Of a stretch of DNA of 64,000 bases, positions 15,901-25,349 are shown in pieces. The DNA is from Streptomyces bluensis. GTDB taxonomy: Bacteria > Actinomycetota > Actinomycetes > Streptomycetales > Streptomycetaceae. The notes beneath the pieces are model-generated. The model was not told where the DNA came from. It made no database searches and was given only the letters and a program-made list of their open reading frames with translations. Position 1 is the stretch's first letter. Each line of letters starts with the position of its first letter. The stretch lies in NCBI RefSeq assembly GCF_014650715.1, contig NZ_BMVM01000009.1:62001-126000 (forward strand), in the 5' to 3' direction. Position numbers and translations under genes: made by a program.

Positions 15901-16914
15901 ATGGCGAGCATCAAGGACGTCGCCGCCGAGGCGGGAGTGTCCGCCGCTACGGTCTCGCGCGTCCTGAACGACCACCCGTCGGTCAGCCCGGAGGCACGCA
16001 CGCGCGTGCTGGCCGCCGTCGAGGCCCTGGGCTACCGCCCGAACGCCGTCGCCCGCTCCCTGCGCACCGACCAGACCCACACCCTCGGCCTGGTCATCAG
16101 CGACGTGATGAACCCCTACTTCACGGAACTGGCCCGCGCCGTCGAGGAGGAGGCCCGCGCCCTCGGCTACAGCGTCATCTTCGGCAACGCCGACGAGCGG
16201 CCCGACCTCCAGGACCACCACATACGTACCCTCCGGGACCGCCGGATCGACGGGCTCCTGGTCTCCCCCGCCGACGGCGGCTCCCCGCTGATGCTGGACG
16301 CCGTGCGGGCCGGGACGCCGATGGTGTTCGTGGACCGGTGGATCGCCGGCACGGACGTGCCGGTCGTCCGGGCGGACGGGCGGGAGGCCGTACGGGACCT
16401 CGTCGCCCATCTGCACGGGCTCGGCCACCGCAGGCTCGCCATCATCACGGGCCCCGCCGCGACCACGACCGGCCGGGAACGCGTCGAGGCCTTCAGGGAG
16501 GCCCTGCGCGCGTACGACCTGGAGCTGCCCGACGACCACATAGGCCAGGGCGACTTCCAGGCCGAGAGCGGCCGGCGGGCCACCGAGCGGTTCCTGGACC
16601 TGCCCGAGCCGCCCGAGGTCGTCTTCGCCGCCGACAACCTGATGGCGCTCGGCGTGCTGGACGCCGTCCGCGCGCGTGGGCTGCGGATTCCCGAGGACAT
16701 CGGGCTGGCCGCGTTCGACGACATCCCGTGGTTCGTGCACACCGATCCGCCGATCACCGCGGTCGCCCAGCCGACACGCGAGCTGGGCCGGGCCGCCGTA
16801 CGCGCCCTCGTCGACCGTATCGAGGGCCGCGCCCCGAAGTCCGTCACCCTCCCCGCCCGTCTCGTCGTACGCCGCTCCTGCGGCGAGCCCGCCCCCGAAA
16901 GGAGCAAGCCGTGA
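15901..16914 (+). CDS. rbsR: LacI family repressor of the ribose operon (RbsR-like)
   Basis: 337-residue LacI/GalR-type regulator. The N-terminal HTH and hinge are typical (SIKDVAAEAGVSAATVSRVL), followed by a periplasmic-binding-protein-like sensor domain. It is the first gene of the operon and overlaps rbsA by four bases (GTGA at 16911-16914), so repressor and transporter are made together. Two identical operator-like boxes lie just upstream of its start, with GAGGAGG between them and the ATG. Ribose as inducer is inferred from the downstream genes; D-ribose or a ribose derivative is most likely. Confidence 0.85.
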   Translation: MASIKDVAAEAGVSAATVSRVLNDHPSVSPEARTRVLAAVEALGYRPNAVARSLRTDQTHTLGLVISDVMNPYFTELARAVEEEARALGYSVIFGNADERPDLQDHHIRTLRDRRIDGLLVSPADGGSPLMLDAVRAGTPMVFVDRWIAGTDVPVVRADGREAVRDLVAHLHGLGHRRLAIITGPAATTTGRERVEAFREALRAYDLELPDDHIGQGDFQAESGRRATERFLDLPEPPEVVFAADNLMALGVLDAVRARGLRIPEDIGLAAFDDIPWFVHTDPPITAVAQPTRELGRAAVRALVDRIEGRAPKSVTLPARLVVRRSCGEPAPERSKP

Positions 16915-18557
16915 GCAACCCGGACGAGGTGCCGCGCAACGAACCACAGCGCGATGAACTGCCGCGCAACGAACTGCTGCGCATCGAAGGCATACGGAAG
17001 ACCTTCCCCGGCGTGGTCGCGCTCGACGGCGTCGACTTCGATCTGCGCCGCGGCGAGGTGCACGTGCTGCTCGGCGAGAACGGCGCGGGCAAGAGCACCC
17101 TCATCAAGATGCTGTCCGGCGCCTACCGCCCCGATGCCGGGCGCATCGTGGTGGGCGGCGAGGAGGTGCGCATCCATGGCGCGCAGGACTCCGAACGCCT
17201 CGGGATCGCCACGATCTACCAGGAGTTCAACCTGGTTCCCGATCTGACGGTCGCCGAGAACATCTTCCTGGGGCGGCAGCCGCGCCGCTTCGGGCTGATC
17301 GACCGGAAGAGGATGGAGGCCGACGCGGCCGCACTCCTGGAGCGCGTCGGAGTCAACGTGTCTCCACACGCGCGCGTGCGTGAACTCGGCATCGCCCGCC
17401 TCCAGATGGTCGAGATCGCGAAGGCGCTGAGCCTGAACGCCAGCGTGCTGATCATGGACGAGCCGACCGCCGTGCTCACCTCCGAGGAGGTGGACAAGCT
17501 CTTCGCGATCGTGCGCAGGCTGCGCGAGGACGGCGTCGGGATCGTCTTCATCACCCACCACCTGGAGGAGATCGCCGCCCTGGGAGACCGGGTCACGGTC
17601 ATCCGGGACGGCAGGAGCGTCGGCCGGGTCCCCGCGTCCACACCCGAGGACGAGCTCGTCAGGCTCATGGTGGGCCGCTCCATCGAGGCGCAGTACCCGC
17701 GCGAACGGCCCGGCACCGGCGAGGCACTGGGCAGCGGGGCACTGGGCAGCGGGGCGCCGCACACCGAGGCACTGCTGAAGGTCGAAGGACTCACCAGGGA
17801 CGGCGTCTTCCACGACGTCAGCTTCGAGGTGCGGGCCGGCGAGGTCGTCGGCGTCGCGGGCCTCGTCGGGGCCGGCCGTACGGAAGTCGTACGGGCGGTG
17901 TTCGGCGCCGACCCCTACGACAAGGGCCTCGTCAAGGTCGCGGGCGCCGAACTGCGCCGCCACGACGTGAACGCCGCCATGCGGGCCGGGATCGGGCTCG
18001 TCCCCGAGGACCGCAAGGGCCAGGGCCTCGTCCTGGACGCCTCCGTGGCGGAGAACCTGGGCCTGGTCACCCTGCGCGGCGCGACCAGGGGCGGCTTCGT
18101 CGACCTCAAGGGGCAGCACGAGGCGGCCGCCCGGATCGCCGAGCAGCTCGGTGTGCGCATGGCCGGGCTCCACCAGCATGTGCGCACCCTCTCCGGCGGC
18201 AACCAGCAGAAGGTCGTCATCGGCAAGTGGCTGCTCGCCGACACCAAGGTGCTCATCCTCGACGAGCCCACACGCGGCATCGACGTCGGCGCCAAGGTCG
18301 AGATCTACCAGCTCATCAACGAGCTGACGGCCGCCGGAGCCGCCGTCCTGATGATCTCCAGTGATCTGCCGGAGGTGCTCGGCATGAGCGACCGGGTCCT
18401 GGTGATGGCCCAGGGCCGTATCGCGGGCGAACTCCCCGCCGCCGAGGCCACCCAGGACGCGGTCATGGCCCTCGCCGTCGGCACACCCACCTCCGCATCC
18501 GAATCCGCTACTGAAAAGACCGACCAGACCGAAGTGGAGGCCCCCCGTGGCCACTGA
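16911..18557 (+). CDS. rbsA: Ribose ABC transporter ATP-binding protein
   Basis: 548-residue tandem ATPase of the carbohydrate-uptake CUT2 family. NBD1 has Walker A GENGAGKS (55-62) and IMDEPTAVLT. NBD2 has the degenerate Walker A GLVGAGRTE usual for CUT2 proteins, then LSGGNQQKVVIGKWL and LDEPTRGIDVG. It powers import through the RbsC-RbsB fusion encoded next. The GTG at 16911 has AAAGGAG upstream and overlaps rbsR. Its 3' end overlaps the next gene by 11 bases. A short repeated ALGSG insert separates the two ATPase halves (around residues 268-277). Confidence 0.92.
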   Translation: MSNPDEVPRNEPQRDELPRNELLRIEGIRKTFPGVVALDGVDFDLRRGEVHVLLGENGAGKSTLIKMLSGAYRPDAGRIVVGGEEVRIHGAQDSERLGIATIYQEFNLVPDLTVAENIFLGRQPRRFGLIDRKRMEADAAALLERVGVNVSPHARVRELGIARLQMVEIAKALSLNASVLIMDEPTAVLTSEEVDKLFAIVRRLREDGVGIVFITHHLEEIAALGDRVTVIRDGRSVGRVPASTPEDELVRLMVGRSIEAQYPRERPGTGEALGSGALGSGAPHTEALLKVEGLTRDGVFHDVSFEVRAGEVVGVAGLVGAGRTEVVRAVFGADPYDKGLVKVAGAELRRHDVNAAMRAGIGLVPEDRKGQGLVLDASVAENLGLVTLRGATRGGFVDLKGQHEAAARIAEQLGVRMAGLHQHVRTLSGGNQQKVVIGKWLLADTKVLILDEPTRGIDVGAKVEIYQLINELTAAGAAVLMISSDLPEVLGMSDRVLVMAQGRIAGELPAAEATQDAVMALAVGTPTSASESATEKTDQTEVEAPRGH

Positions 18558-20511
18558 CACGCTCAAGAGCCAGGCGGGCGCGAGTGGCGCCCAGGGGCTT
18601 CGCCGCCTGCTCCTCGACAACGGCGCGCTCACCGCGCTGATCCTCCTCGTCGTCGCGATGTCGGCCCTGTCGGGCGACTTCCTGACGACGGACAACCTGC
18701 TCAACATCGGCGTCCAGGCGGCCGTGACCGCCATTCTCGCCTTCGGCGTCACCTTCGTGATCGTGTCGGCGGGCATCGACCTCTCGGTCGGCTCGGTCGC
18801 CGCCCTGTCCGCCACGGTGCTGGCATGGAGCGCGACATCTCAGGGCATACCGGTCTGGATCGCCGTGATCCTCGCGGTCGCCACGGGCATCGCCTGCGGC
18901 CTCGTCAACGGCGTCCTCGTCTCGTACGGGAAACTCCCGCCGTTCATCGCCACGCTGGCCATGCTGTCGGTGGGCCGCGGCCTGTCCCTGGTGATCTCGC
19001 AGGGCAGCCCGATCGCGTTCCCCGACTCGGTCTCGCACCTCGGTGACACGCTCGGCGGCTGGCTGCCGGTGCCCGTGCTCGTGATGATCGTCATGGGGCT
19101 GGTCACGGCCGTGATCCTGGGCCGTACGTACATCGGCCGCGCCATGTACGCGATCGGCGGCAACGAGGAGGCCGCCCGTCTGTCCGGTCTGCGCGTGAAG
19201 AAGCAGAAGCTCGTCATCTACGCGCTGTCCGGTCTCTTCGCCGCCGCCGCGGGCATCGTCCTCGCCTCCCGCCTGTCCTCCGCGCAGCCGCAGGCCGCGC
19301 AGGGCTACGAGCTGGACGCGATCGCCGCGGTCGTCATCGGCGGTGCCTCACTGGCCGGCGGTACGGGCAAGGCGTCCGGCACGCTGATCGGCGCGCTGAT
19401 CCTGGCGGTGCTGCGCAACGGCCTCAACCTGCTGTCGGTGTCGGCGTTCTGGCAGCAGGTCGTCATCGGTGTCGTGATCGCGCTGGCGGTGCTGCTGGAC
19501 ACGCTGCGCAGGAAGGCCGGTTCGCCCGGGGCCGCGGCCGGTACGGGCGGAGTCGGAGGCTCGGTGCTCTCGGGCGGGAGGAGTCCGCTGAAGCTGGCGC
19601 TGGCGGCCGTGGTGGTCGCGGCGGTCGTGGGCGCGATGTCGTTCGTCAACAGCGGCTCGTCCTCGTCGGCGAACCAGAAGGTCGGGCTGTCCCTCTCCAC
19701 CCTCAACAACCCCTTCTTCGTGCAGATCAGGAAGGGCGCGCAGGAGGAGGCCAGGAAGCTGGGCGCCGACCTGACCGTCACCGACGCGCAGAACGACGCC
19801 TCGCAGCAGGCCAACCAGCTGCAGAACTTCACCAGCGAGGGCGTCGGCTCGATCATCGTCAACCCGGTGGACTCGGACGCGGCTGGCCCCTCGGTACGTG
19901 CCGCGAACAAGGCCGCGATCCCCGTCGTCGGCGTCGACCGGGGCGTCAACAAGGCGAACACGGCCGCGCTCGTCGCCTCCGACAACGTCGAGGGCGGCAA
20001 GCTGGGCGCCAAGGCCCTGGCCGAGAAGCTGGGCGGCAAGGGAAAGATCGTGATCCTGCAAGGACTGGCCGGCACGTCCGCGAGCCGTGAGCGCGGCGCG
20101 GGCTTCGCGGAGGGCCTCAAGGCCTACCCCGGTATCGAGGTCGTGGCCCGGCAGCCCGCCGACTTCGACCGCACCAAGGGCCTCGACGTCATGACCAACC
20201 TGCTCCAGGCCCACCCGGACGTCGACGGCGTCTTCGCCGAGAACGACGAGATGGCCCTCGGCGCGATCAAGGCCCTCGGCTCCAAGGCCGGCAAGTCCGT
20301 CGCCGTCATCGGCTTCGACGGCACCCCGGACGGTCTGAAGGCGGTCAAGGACGGCGCCCTGTACGCCTCCGTCGCCCAGCAGCCGACCGAACTCGGCCGA
20401 ATAGCGGTCCAGAACGCCCTCAAGGCCGCGGAGGGCGAGAAGGTCGAGAAGACGGTGAAGGTGCCGGTGAAGGTGGTCACGGCGGAGAACGTGGACGAGT
20501 TCAGCGGCTGA
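18547..20511 (+). CDS. Fusion of ribose ABC permease (RbsC) and substrate-binding protein (RbsB)
   Basis: 654-residue protein joining two normally separate subunits. Residues 20-322 are a CUT2 permease with about eight or more membrane segments, including the GIDLSVGSVAALSA and AAVVIGGASLAGGTG motifs. A Gly-rich linker and one more hydrophobic segment (about 348-366) lead to a substrate-binding domain from residue 377 (KVGLSLSTLNNPFFVQIRKGA) to the end (VTAENVDEF). The binding domain should therefore be tethered outside the membrane instead of being a free lipoprotein. No lipobox is present. The GTG start lies within the end of rbsA (11-base overlap). Ribose specificity is inferred from rbsK and rbsD. 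Confidence 0.92.
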   Translation: MATDTLKSQAGASGAQGLRRLLLDNGALTALILLVVAMSALSGDFLTTDNLLNIGVQAAVTAILAFGVTFVIVSAGIDLSVGSVAALSATVLAWSATSQGIPVWIAVILAVATGIACGLVNGVLVSYGKLPPFIATLAMLSVGRGLSLVISQGSPIAFPDSVSHLGDTLGGWLPVPVLVMIVMGLVTAVILGRTYIGRAMYAIGGNEEAARLSGLRVKKQKLVIYALSGLFAAAAGIVLASRLSSAQPQAAQGYELDAIAAVVIGGASLAGGTGKASGTLIGALILAVLRNGLNLLSVSAFWQQVVIGVVIALAVLLDTLRRKAGSPGAAAGTGGVGGSVLSGGRSPLKLALAAVVVAAVVGAMSFVNSGSSSSANQKVGLSLSTLNNPFFVQIRKGAQEEARKLGADLTVTDAQNDASQQANQLQNFTSEGVGSIIVNPVDSDAAGPSVRAANKAAIPVVGVDRGVNKANTAALVASDNVEGGKLGAKALAEKLGGKGKIVILQGLAGTSASRERGAGFAEGLKAYPGIEVVARQPADFDRTKGLDVMTNLLQAHPDVDGVFAENDEMALGAIKALGSKAGKSVAVIGFDGTPDGLKAVKDGALYASVAQQPTELGRIAVQNALKAAEGEKVEKTVKVPVKVVTAENVDEFSG

Positions 20512-20569
20512 CGGTTGACGGCTGAGGCGGCTCGCGTGCTCAGGACTCATCTGTAAAGGGAGACAGTTC

Positions 20570-21484
20570 ATGTACGACTACGACCTCCTGGTCGTGGGAT
20601 CGGCCAACGCCGACCTGGTGGTGGGTGTCGAGCGGCGGCCGGGGGCCGGCGAGACGGTGCTCGGCTCCGACCTGGCCCTCCACCCGGGCGGCAAGGGCGC
20701 CAACCAGGCGGTGGCCGCCGCCCGGCTCGGAGCCCGTACGGCCCTGCTGGCGCGGGTCGGCGACGACGCGCACGGGCGGCTGCTGCTGGACTCGCAGCGG
20801 GACGCGGGCGTCGACACCGTGGGCGTGCTGGTCGGTGGGGCGCCCACCGGGGTCGCGCTGATCACGGTGGACCCGTCCGGGGACAACAGCATCGTGGTGT
20901 CACCGGGTGCGAACGGGCGGCTGGCCCCGGAGGACATCCGTTCGGCGCTGAGCCTGCTGCACGCCTCCTCGGTGGTCTCGGCCCAGCTGGAGATCCCCCT
21001 GGAGACGGTCGTGGAGGTGGCACGGAACCTTCCGGACGGCACCCGCTTCGTCCTCAACCCGTCCCCGCCCCGCCCGCTGCCCGACGAGCTGCTCGCCGCC
21101 TGCGACCCGCTCATCGTCAACGAGCACGAGGCGCGGGTCATCGCCGGCGGCGACCTGACGGGCTCACCCGAGGACTGGGCACGGGCCCTGCTGGCGCTCG
21201 GGCCGCGGTCGGTGGTCGTGACGCTGGGCGCGGAGGGCGCGCTGGTGGCGTCCGCCGAGGGCAGCGTGCGTGTGCCGTCGGTGAAGGTGGAGGCCGTGGA
21301 CACGACGGGTGCGGGGGACGCGTTCACCGCGGCGCTCGCCTGGAAGCTGGGTACGGGTGCGGAGTTGGCCGAGGCCGCCGCGTACGCGGCCCGCGTCGGC
21401 GCGGCCGCCGTCACGAAGGCGGGCGCCCAGGTGTCCTTCCCGACCGCGGAGGAGGTCGCGTCCCTGCGAGGTGAGTCCCGGTGA
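20570..21484 (+). CDS. rbsK: Ribokinase
   Basis: Phosphorylates D-ribose to ribose 5-phosphate with ATP. The 304 residues are full length for the PfkB family. The N-terminal substrate motif is HPGGKGANQAVAAARLG and the C-terminal signature is VDTTGAGDAFTAALAW with the catalytic Asp in GAGD. The ATG at 20570 has AAAGGGAG upstream. It starts 58 bases after the transporter gene with no terminator between, and overlaps rbsD by four bases. Confidence 0.93.
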   Translation: MYDYDLLVVGSANADLVVGVERRPGAGETVLGSDLALHPGGKGANQAVAAARLGARTALLARVGDDAHGRLLLDSQRDAGVDTVGVLVGGAPTGVALITVDPSGDNSIVVSPGANGRLAPEDIRSALSLLHASSVVSAQLEIPLETVVEVARNLPDGTRFVLNPSPPRPLPDELLAACDPLIVNEHEARVIAGGDLTGSPEDWARALLALGPRSVVVTLGAEGALVASAEGSVRVPSVKVEAVDTTGAGDAFTAALAWKLGTGAELAEAAAYAARVGAAAVTKAGAQVSFPTAEEVASLRGESR

Positions 21485-21870
21485 AGCGGACCGGAATACT
21501 GAACCGCCACCTGTCGGGCGCCCTCGCCGAACTCGGCCACGGGCACGGGGTGCTGATCTGCGACGCGGGCATGCCCATCCCCGTCGGCCCCCGCGTGGTG
21601 GACCTCGCCTTCCGGGCCGGAGTGCCGTCCTTCGCCGAGGTGCTGGACGGCCTGCTCGACGAGCTCGTGATCGAAGGCGCGACCGCCGCACACGAGGTCC
21701 GCACGGCGAACCCGGAGGCGAGCGCCCTGCTCCAGGCCCGCTTCACCGAGCTGGAGTTGGTCTCCCACGAGCAACTCAAGGCCCTGTCGGCGGACGCCCG
21801 GCTGATCGTACGGACCGGGGAGGCACGACCGTACGCGAATGTGCTGCTGAGGTGCGGGGTGTTCTTCTGA
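21481..21870 (+). CDS. rbsD: D-ribose pyranase
   Basis: Converts the beta-pyranose form of ribose to the furanose form used by ribokinase. The 129 residues match the RbsD/FucU fold: MKRTGILNRHLSGALAELGHGH includes the catalytic His near residue 20, and the C-terminus RTGEARPYANVLLRCGVFF is characteristic. The GTG start overlaps the rbsK stop (GTGA 21481-21484). It is the last gene of the ribose operon and runs head to head into a lipoprotein gene eight bases away. Confidence 0.93.
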   Translation: MKRTGILNRHLSGALAELGHGHGVLICDAGMPIPVGPRVVDLAFRAGVPSFAEVLDGLLDELVIEGATAAHEVRTANPEASALLQARFTELELVSHEQLKALSADARLIVRTGEARPYANVLLRCGVFF

Positions 21871-21877
21871 CCCGTCG

Positions 21878-22759
21878 TCAGGGTGCTGGGAAGGCGAGGT
21901 GGACACCGTGCTCCTTCTCGGCACGGCGGAGCGACGGGACGAGGGTCTCGCGCAGCTCGCGGACGTCGTCGGTGTTCTCGGCGAGGAAGCGGGTCCGCAG
22001 GCGGAGGCGGGCGCGTTCGCGGACTGCTTCGACGGGGCGCATGCAGGTGGCGTAGGCACGGCCGAGTTCACGATCGACGCGTGGCAGGTCGGCGGGCGCA
22101 GCGGAGTTGAGGCGGGCGTCGACGCGGGAGAAGAAACCGTTCTCATCACGGGCCTGGACGCCGTGTTCGGCGAAGCAGTCGGGCAGGGTGCGCAGCGCGC
22201 GGGCCGTCACCGGGTCGCGGCGCACGGAGGCGAGCCGTCCGAACCACTGCCCCTGGAGTTCGGCGTAGGGCTCGCGCAGTGCCTTGACGGCAGCCTCGCC
22301 CTCAGCCCGGCAGCCGCGGACCGCGGCGGGCCTGCCAGGACGGGCCACGGCATGGGTCGCCTCGGGAGCGGGAACCTCGGCGCTCTGACCGAAACCGTGC
22401 CGGGCGATGAAGTCCAGGTCGGGGACATCGGAGAAGCGGATGAACGCCAGGGGAACCTGCTCGGGGAGGGCGATCCCCCGGTCACGCGCACAGGAGGCCG
22501 CGGCGGCGCGGGACACTTGCTGTCCGAAAATGTCCAGCCCCTGTGTCCAGCGGGACTCGGCACCAGTCACGGGGAAGAGCATGCGGGCCGGGTCGTCCGG
22601 CAGGGTTCGGGTGAGGCGGGCCGGGGTCGCGGGCGCGGGGGACGCGTCTGCCGTGTCCGACGAGCCGGGGGTAGGCGAGCACGCGGCGAGCAGGGCCGCG
22701 GCCATGGCCGCGGAAGTGATATGTGCCGCGCGCCGGGACATGATCTCTGGACGGCGCAT
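21878..22759 (-). CDS. Putative lipoprotein of unknown function
   Basis: 293-residue protein with a lipoprotein signal ending LLAAC (Cys about 28), then a Ser/Thr/Pro/Ala linker. The rest is rich in Arg and Glu and contains scattered cysteines (CARDRG, RGCRAEGEAAV, LPDCFAEHG, YATCMRPVEA) spaced as if for disulphides. I recognise no domain. The ATG at 22759 has AAAGGAG at eight bases; an internal ATG at 22741 would shorten the signal peptide n-region. It is followed on the same strand by nothing, and its stop nearly abuts rbsD. Confidence 0.75.
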   Translation of the reverse strand: MRRPEIMSRRAAHITSAAMAAALLAACSPTPGSSDTADASPAPATPARLTRTLPDDPARMLFPVTGAESRWTQGLDIFGQQVSRAAAASCARDRGIALPEQVPLAFIRFSDVPDLDFIARHGFGQSAEVPAPEATHAVARPGRPAAVRGCRAEGEAAVKALREPYAELQGQWFGRLASVRRDPVTARALRTLPDCFAEHGVQARDENGFFSRVDARLNSAAPADLPRVDRELGRAYATCMRPVEAVRERARLRLRTRFLAENTDDVRELRETLVPSLRRAEKEHGVHLAFPAP

Positions 22760-22864
22760 CCGGACCACTCCTTTTCGTCCTCTCACGCTGACCACGCCTT
22801 TCTTCTGGGTGGCCGGGGCATGTCGGCGGACGACGGCAGCCCCGGCCGGAACACAGAGTCCGGG

Positions 22865-23278
22865 TCAGTGAGTGATGGTGACGGAGTCGCCGCTGTCGAT
22901 GAAGCTCGCCACCGTGAAGGGGGTTCCCCCATCGACGTCCGTGCACAGCCAGTACTTGGAGTCGTTGATGCTGTGGCTTCCGTCCGCCGCGTAGACGTAG
23001 CCCTTGGCACAGGTGAACCAGGTGCCGTTGGAACGGCGGAGGCGGCCCGCGTAGTAGTCGTAGGTGGAGGTCGAGTCGTTGGAGTAGGTGAGGTTGAGGT
23101 CACCGCAACTGCTGGAGGAGGACTTGGTGCGGGTCGTGCCCACACCTTCGTAGGTCCCGGTAGTCAGGCCCTGGGCCACGCAGGCCTGCGGTGCGGCGGA
23201 GGCCGCGGGAGCGAACGCGACCAGGCAGGTCGCGGCGGAGGCGAGCGCCACGGCGCCGGCGACGACGGTCTTCTTCAT
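22865..23278 (-). CDS. Small secreted Cys-containing protein
   Basis: 137 residues with a clean Sec signal peptide (MKKTVVAGAVALASAATCLVAFAPAASA, cleaved near ASA-AP). The mature part of about 110 residues is rich in Ser, Thr, Tyr and Asp and has four cysteines (CVAQ, SSCGDL, FTCAKG, LCTDVDG), enough for two disulphides. The composition resembles small extracellular beta-sheet proteins; the family was not recognised. Ribosome-binding site GGGGAAG precedes the ATG at 23278. Confidence 0.75.
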   Translation of the reverse strand: MKKTVVAGAVALASAATCLVAFAPAASAAPQACVAQGLTTGTYEGVGTTRTKSSSSSCGDLNLTYSNDSTSTYDYYAGRLRRSNGTWFTCAKGYVYAADGSHSINDSKYWLCTDVDGGTPFTVASFIDSGDSVTITH

Positions 23279-23477
23279 GGCTTCCCCACTTGGGTCGTAG
23301 TACGGGCAGGTGCTGCCTGCCTCGTCCGGCCGTGCTTCGCTGGAAACGCTCGCAGACGTGGCCATGCTCGTTCCAGGTCCTTCGACCAGCGTTGAAAGTG
23401 CCAGCCGGAACGGCGGAGGCCGTTACTCCGGGAGGTGTTCGTGCGGCTCTTGGACCAGGACGATTCAGGGAGACGCT

Positions 23478-24506
23478 CTATGGGGCGGTCGGCTGGAGCT
23501 CGGCGAGCGTTGCCGGTGCGGCTGCTCCGGGCCGACGTGCGGGACGGAGTAATGACGCCCCGAGCGGAGTGAGTGTGTGCAGCACGGTGTTGTTCGAACG
23601 TCGGCTCATGACCAGGCCCGCGTCGCGCAGCACCGTGGTGTGGTGGGTGGCAGTGGCGGCGGAGACGCCCAGAGTCCGGGCCAGTTCCGACGTGGTCGCT
23701 CCCAGGGCGACTGCGTGCAGGGCCGCAGCGCGGGTTCGGCCCAGCAGGGCGGCGAGGGAGGCGTCGGGGGAACGCTGGGGCGCCGGGGGCTCGCAGCCGT
23801 TCACGGGATAGACGAGCACCGGGTGAAGGGTGTCGTCGGCCAGGGAGATCGGCCTCTGCCAGCAGAAGTAGGAGGGGACGAGGCGCAGTCCGCGTCCGGC
23901 GAGATACAGATCGCGGTCCTCCACGTAGTCGACGTGGAGGACCGGCGGCCTCCAGCGCATGGCGGGCGTCAGGCCGGCGAGCAGTCCGTCGATGCCCGTG
24001 TCCATGGCCTCGCGGCCGCGGAGGGCACGCTCGCTGGCGATGCTCGCCCAGATCCGGTCGTGGTGGGGTGCGATGACGGCGTCGTGATACGTGCGGAGCG
24101 CTTTGACGACCTCCTCGCGCGCCGACCGCTCCACCAGAGTCGGGGCCCAGTCGGGAGCACCGCAGACCCGCTTCATCGTGTTCACCTCGTGGGCGACCCG
24201 GGTGGGTGGGGTTTCGACGATCGCCTTGAGCGCCGCGGTCAGTCCATCCGCGGACTCATGTGGGGTCAGGAAGTCCGGAAAGTAGCGTGCCCGCGGAATG
24301 ATCGGAACAAGCAGTCGGCGCGCCAACGCACCGAGCGGTGTACCGGCGAGGGTGTCACGGGTGGTGCGATACCAGTCGGCGTGGGCCCATCGCCCCCGTG
24401 TGGTCTGAAGCCGGTGCAGGCTGCACACGATCTCCCACAGGGGATCTGGGTTCCTGGCCAGTCGGATACGTGGGAAGTCCTCGGACGTGAAGTGGATGCG
24501 CAGCAC
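23478..24506 (-). CDS. ArsR-type winged-helix regulator with a long N-terminal domain
   Basis: 342-residue protein. The C-terminal 90 residues hold a winged HTH of the ArsR/DUF5937-like group: RTRAAALHAVALGATTSELARTLGVSAATATHHTTVLRDAGL, followed by a wing with HTLTPLGASLL. The first 240 residues (starting LRIHFTSEDFPRIRLA) are the helical domain found in Streptomyces regulators of this type; no ligand is known. The GTG at 24506 has AGGGGG four bases before it. Its neighbours are a secreted protein gene downstream and a HATPase gene upstream on the same strand, with no obvious operon link. Confidence 0.8.
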   Translation of the reverse strand: MLRIHFTSEDFPRIRLARNPDPLWEIVCSLHRLQTTRGRWAHADWYRTTRDTLAGTPLGALARRLLVPIIPRARYFPDFLTPHESADGLTAALKAIVETPPTRVAHEVNTMKRVCGAPDWAPTLVERSAREEVVKALRTYHDAVIAPHHDRIWASIASERALRGREAMDTGIDGLLAGLTPAMRWRPPVLHVDYVEDRDLYLAGRGLRLVPSYFCWQRPISLADDTLHPVLVYPVNGCEPPAPQRSPDASLAALLGRTRAAALHAVALGATTSELARTLGVSAATATHHTTVLRDAGLVMSRRSNNTVLHTLTPLGASLLRPARRPGAAAPATLAELQPTAP

Positions 24507-24646
24507 CAAACCCCCTACGGTCGTACCGCACCGGGGAGCAGTGTGGGGCGCGGCCGCCACAGAGGGCAGCACGGCCAGCGGCAACGCATCTTGGCCCACA
24601 TGCTCCGAGGGCCCCGTCCATGGACCGGGCCCTCGGCTTCCCCCTG

Positions 24647-25189
24647 TCAGAACCCCCGCGATCCCCCAGATCCCCCCGAGTGGTCCTGATGCCAAGTACG
24701 ACCCGCCAGGTGCCGGAACGGTTGCACGGAGCCTTGGGAGTTTTTGAGCGGCAGGTCGATCTCGGCGCGTACGGTCTTGCCCGGCGGGTCTCGGTCCAGC
24801 ACCTGCCAGCGGTCGGCGAGCGCGTCGACGAGGAGCAGTCCGCGTCCGGACTCGTCTAGGGGGTGCGCGGGGCGTACGTCACCGGGGGCGGGCGGGAGCC
24901 GTTCGGCTCGTGTGTCCGTCACCTCGACGCGCAGGGAGTCGGCGGCCAGAGTGAGCCGCAGCTCGAAGTCCCGGCCCGGTACGCGGCCGTGGGTCACCGC
25001 GTTGGCCGCCAGTTCGGCGACGACCGCCGCGGCCGTCTCCGAGACGTCCGAGCCGTACGGGATGCCCCAGGCCTGGAGCTGGTTGAGGGTGAGGTGACGG
25101 GCCAGTCGGGCGCCCAGTGGGGTCGAGCTGAAACGCTGGGTGAACACACGTACGGTGACCGGGCGTTGGGGGGCGGGTGGTGCTGTCAT
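24647..25189 (-). CDS. ATP-binding anti-sigma-like protein (HATPase, AbaA-like)
   Basis: 180-residue GHKL ATPase domain of the kind used by anti-sigma factors: N-box VVAELAANAVTHG, then the G1-type motif DESGRGLLLVDALADRW. No histidine kinase or membrane part is present. In Streptomyces such proteins are commonly encoded beside XRE/DUF5753 and DUF397 genes, as here: the XRE gene is divergent, 160 bases away. Family knowledge suggests it binds or phosphorylates a partner regulator. The C-terminal 25 residues are polar and probably disordered. Confidence 0.8.
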   Translation of the reverse strand: MTAPPAPQRPVTVRVFTQRFSSTPLGARLARHLTLNQLQAWGIPYGSDVSETAAAVVAELAANAVTHGRVPGRDFELRLTLAADSLRVEVTDTRAERLPPAPGDVRPAHPLDESGRGLLLVDALADRWQVLDRDPPGKTVRAEIDLPLKNSQGSVQPFRHLAGRTWHQDHSGGSGGSRGF

Positions 25190-25235
25190 GCGGCCAATCT
25201 GGCGGCTGAGAGGGGGAATTCGCCAGGTCGACGCG

Positions 25236-25257
25236 GCGTACGCTGCGTGATGTACGC
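25236..25257. promoter_or_regulatory. Inverted repeat between the HATPase and XRE genes
   Basis: GCGTAC (25236-25241) and GTACGC (25252-25257) separated by ten bases, in the 160-base divergent gap. The 16-base centre-to-end symmetry would suit a dimeric XRE protein such as the product of the gene at 25350. Confidence 0.4.
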
Positions 25258-25349
25258 GGTAACTCACTGGACAGTACTCGTGACTGTGCGTAATCATGGC
25301 CGTTGTTGGGTGTGGTGCAGCGAGGCAGGTGCGTGGGAGGTGGCCGACG

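Noticed and set aside
16167..18815. An 882-codon minus-strand open frame across the LacI and RbsA genes.
   Set aside because: Both real genes carry intact motifs on the plus strand; the minus frame is low-complexity and lacks a ribosome-binding site.
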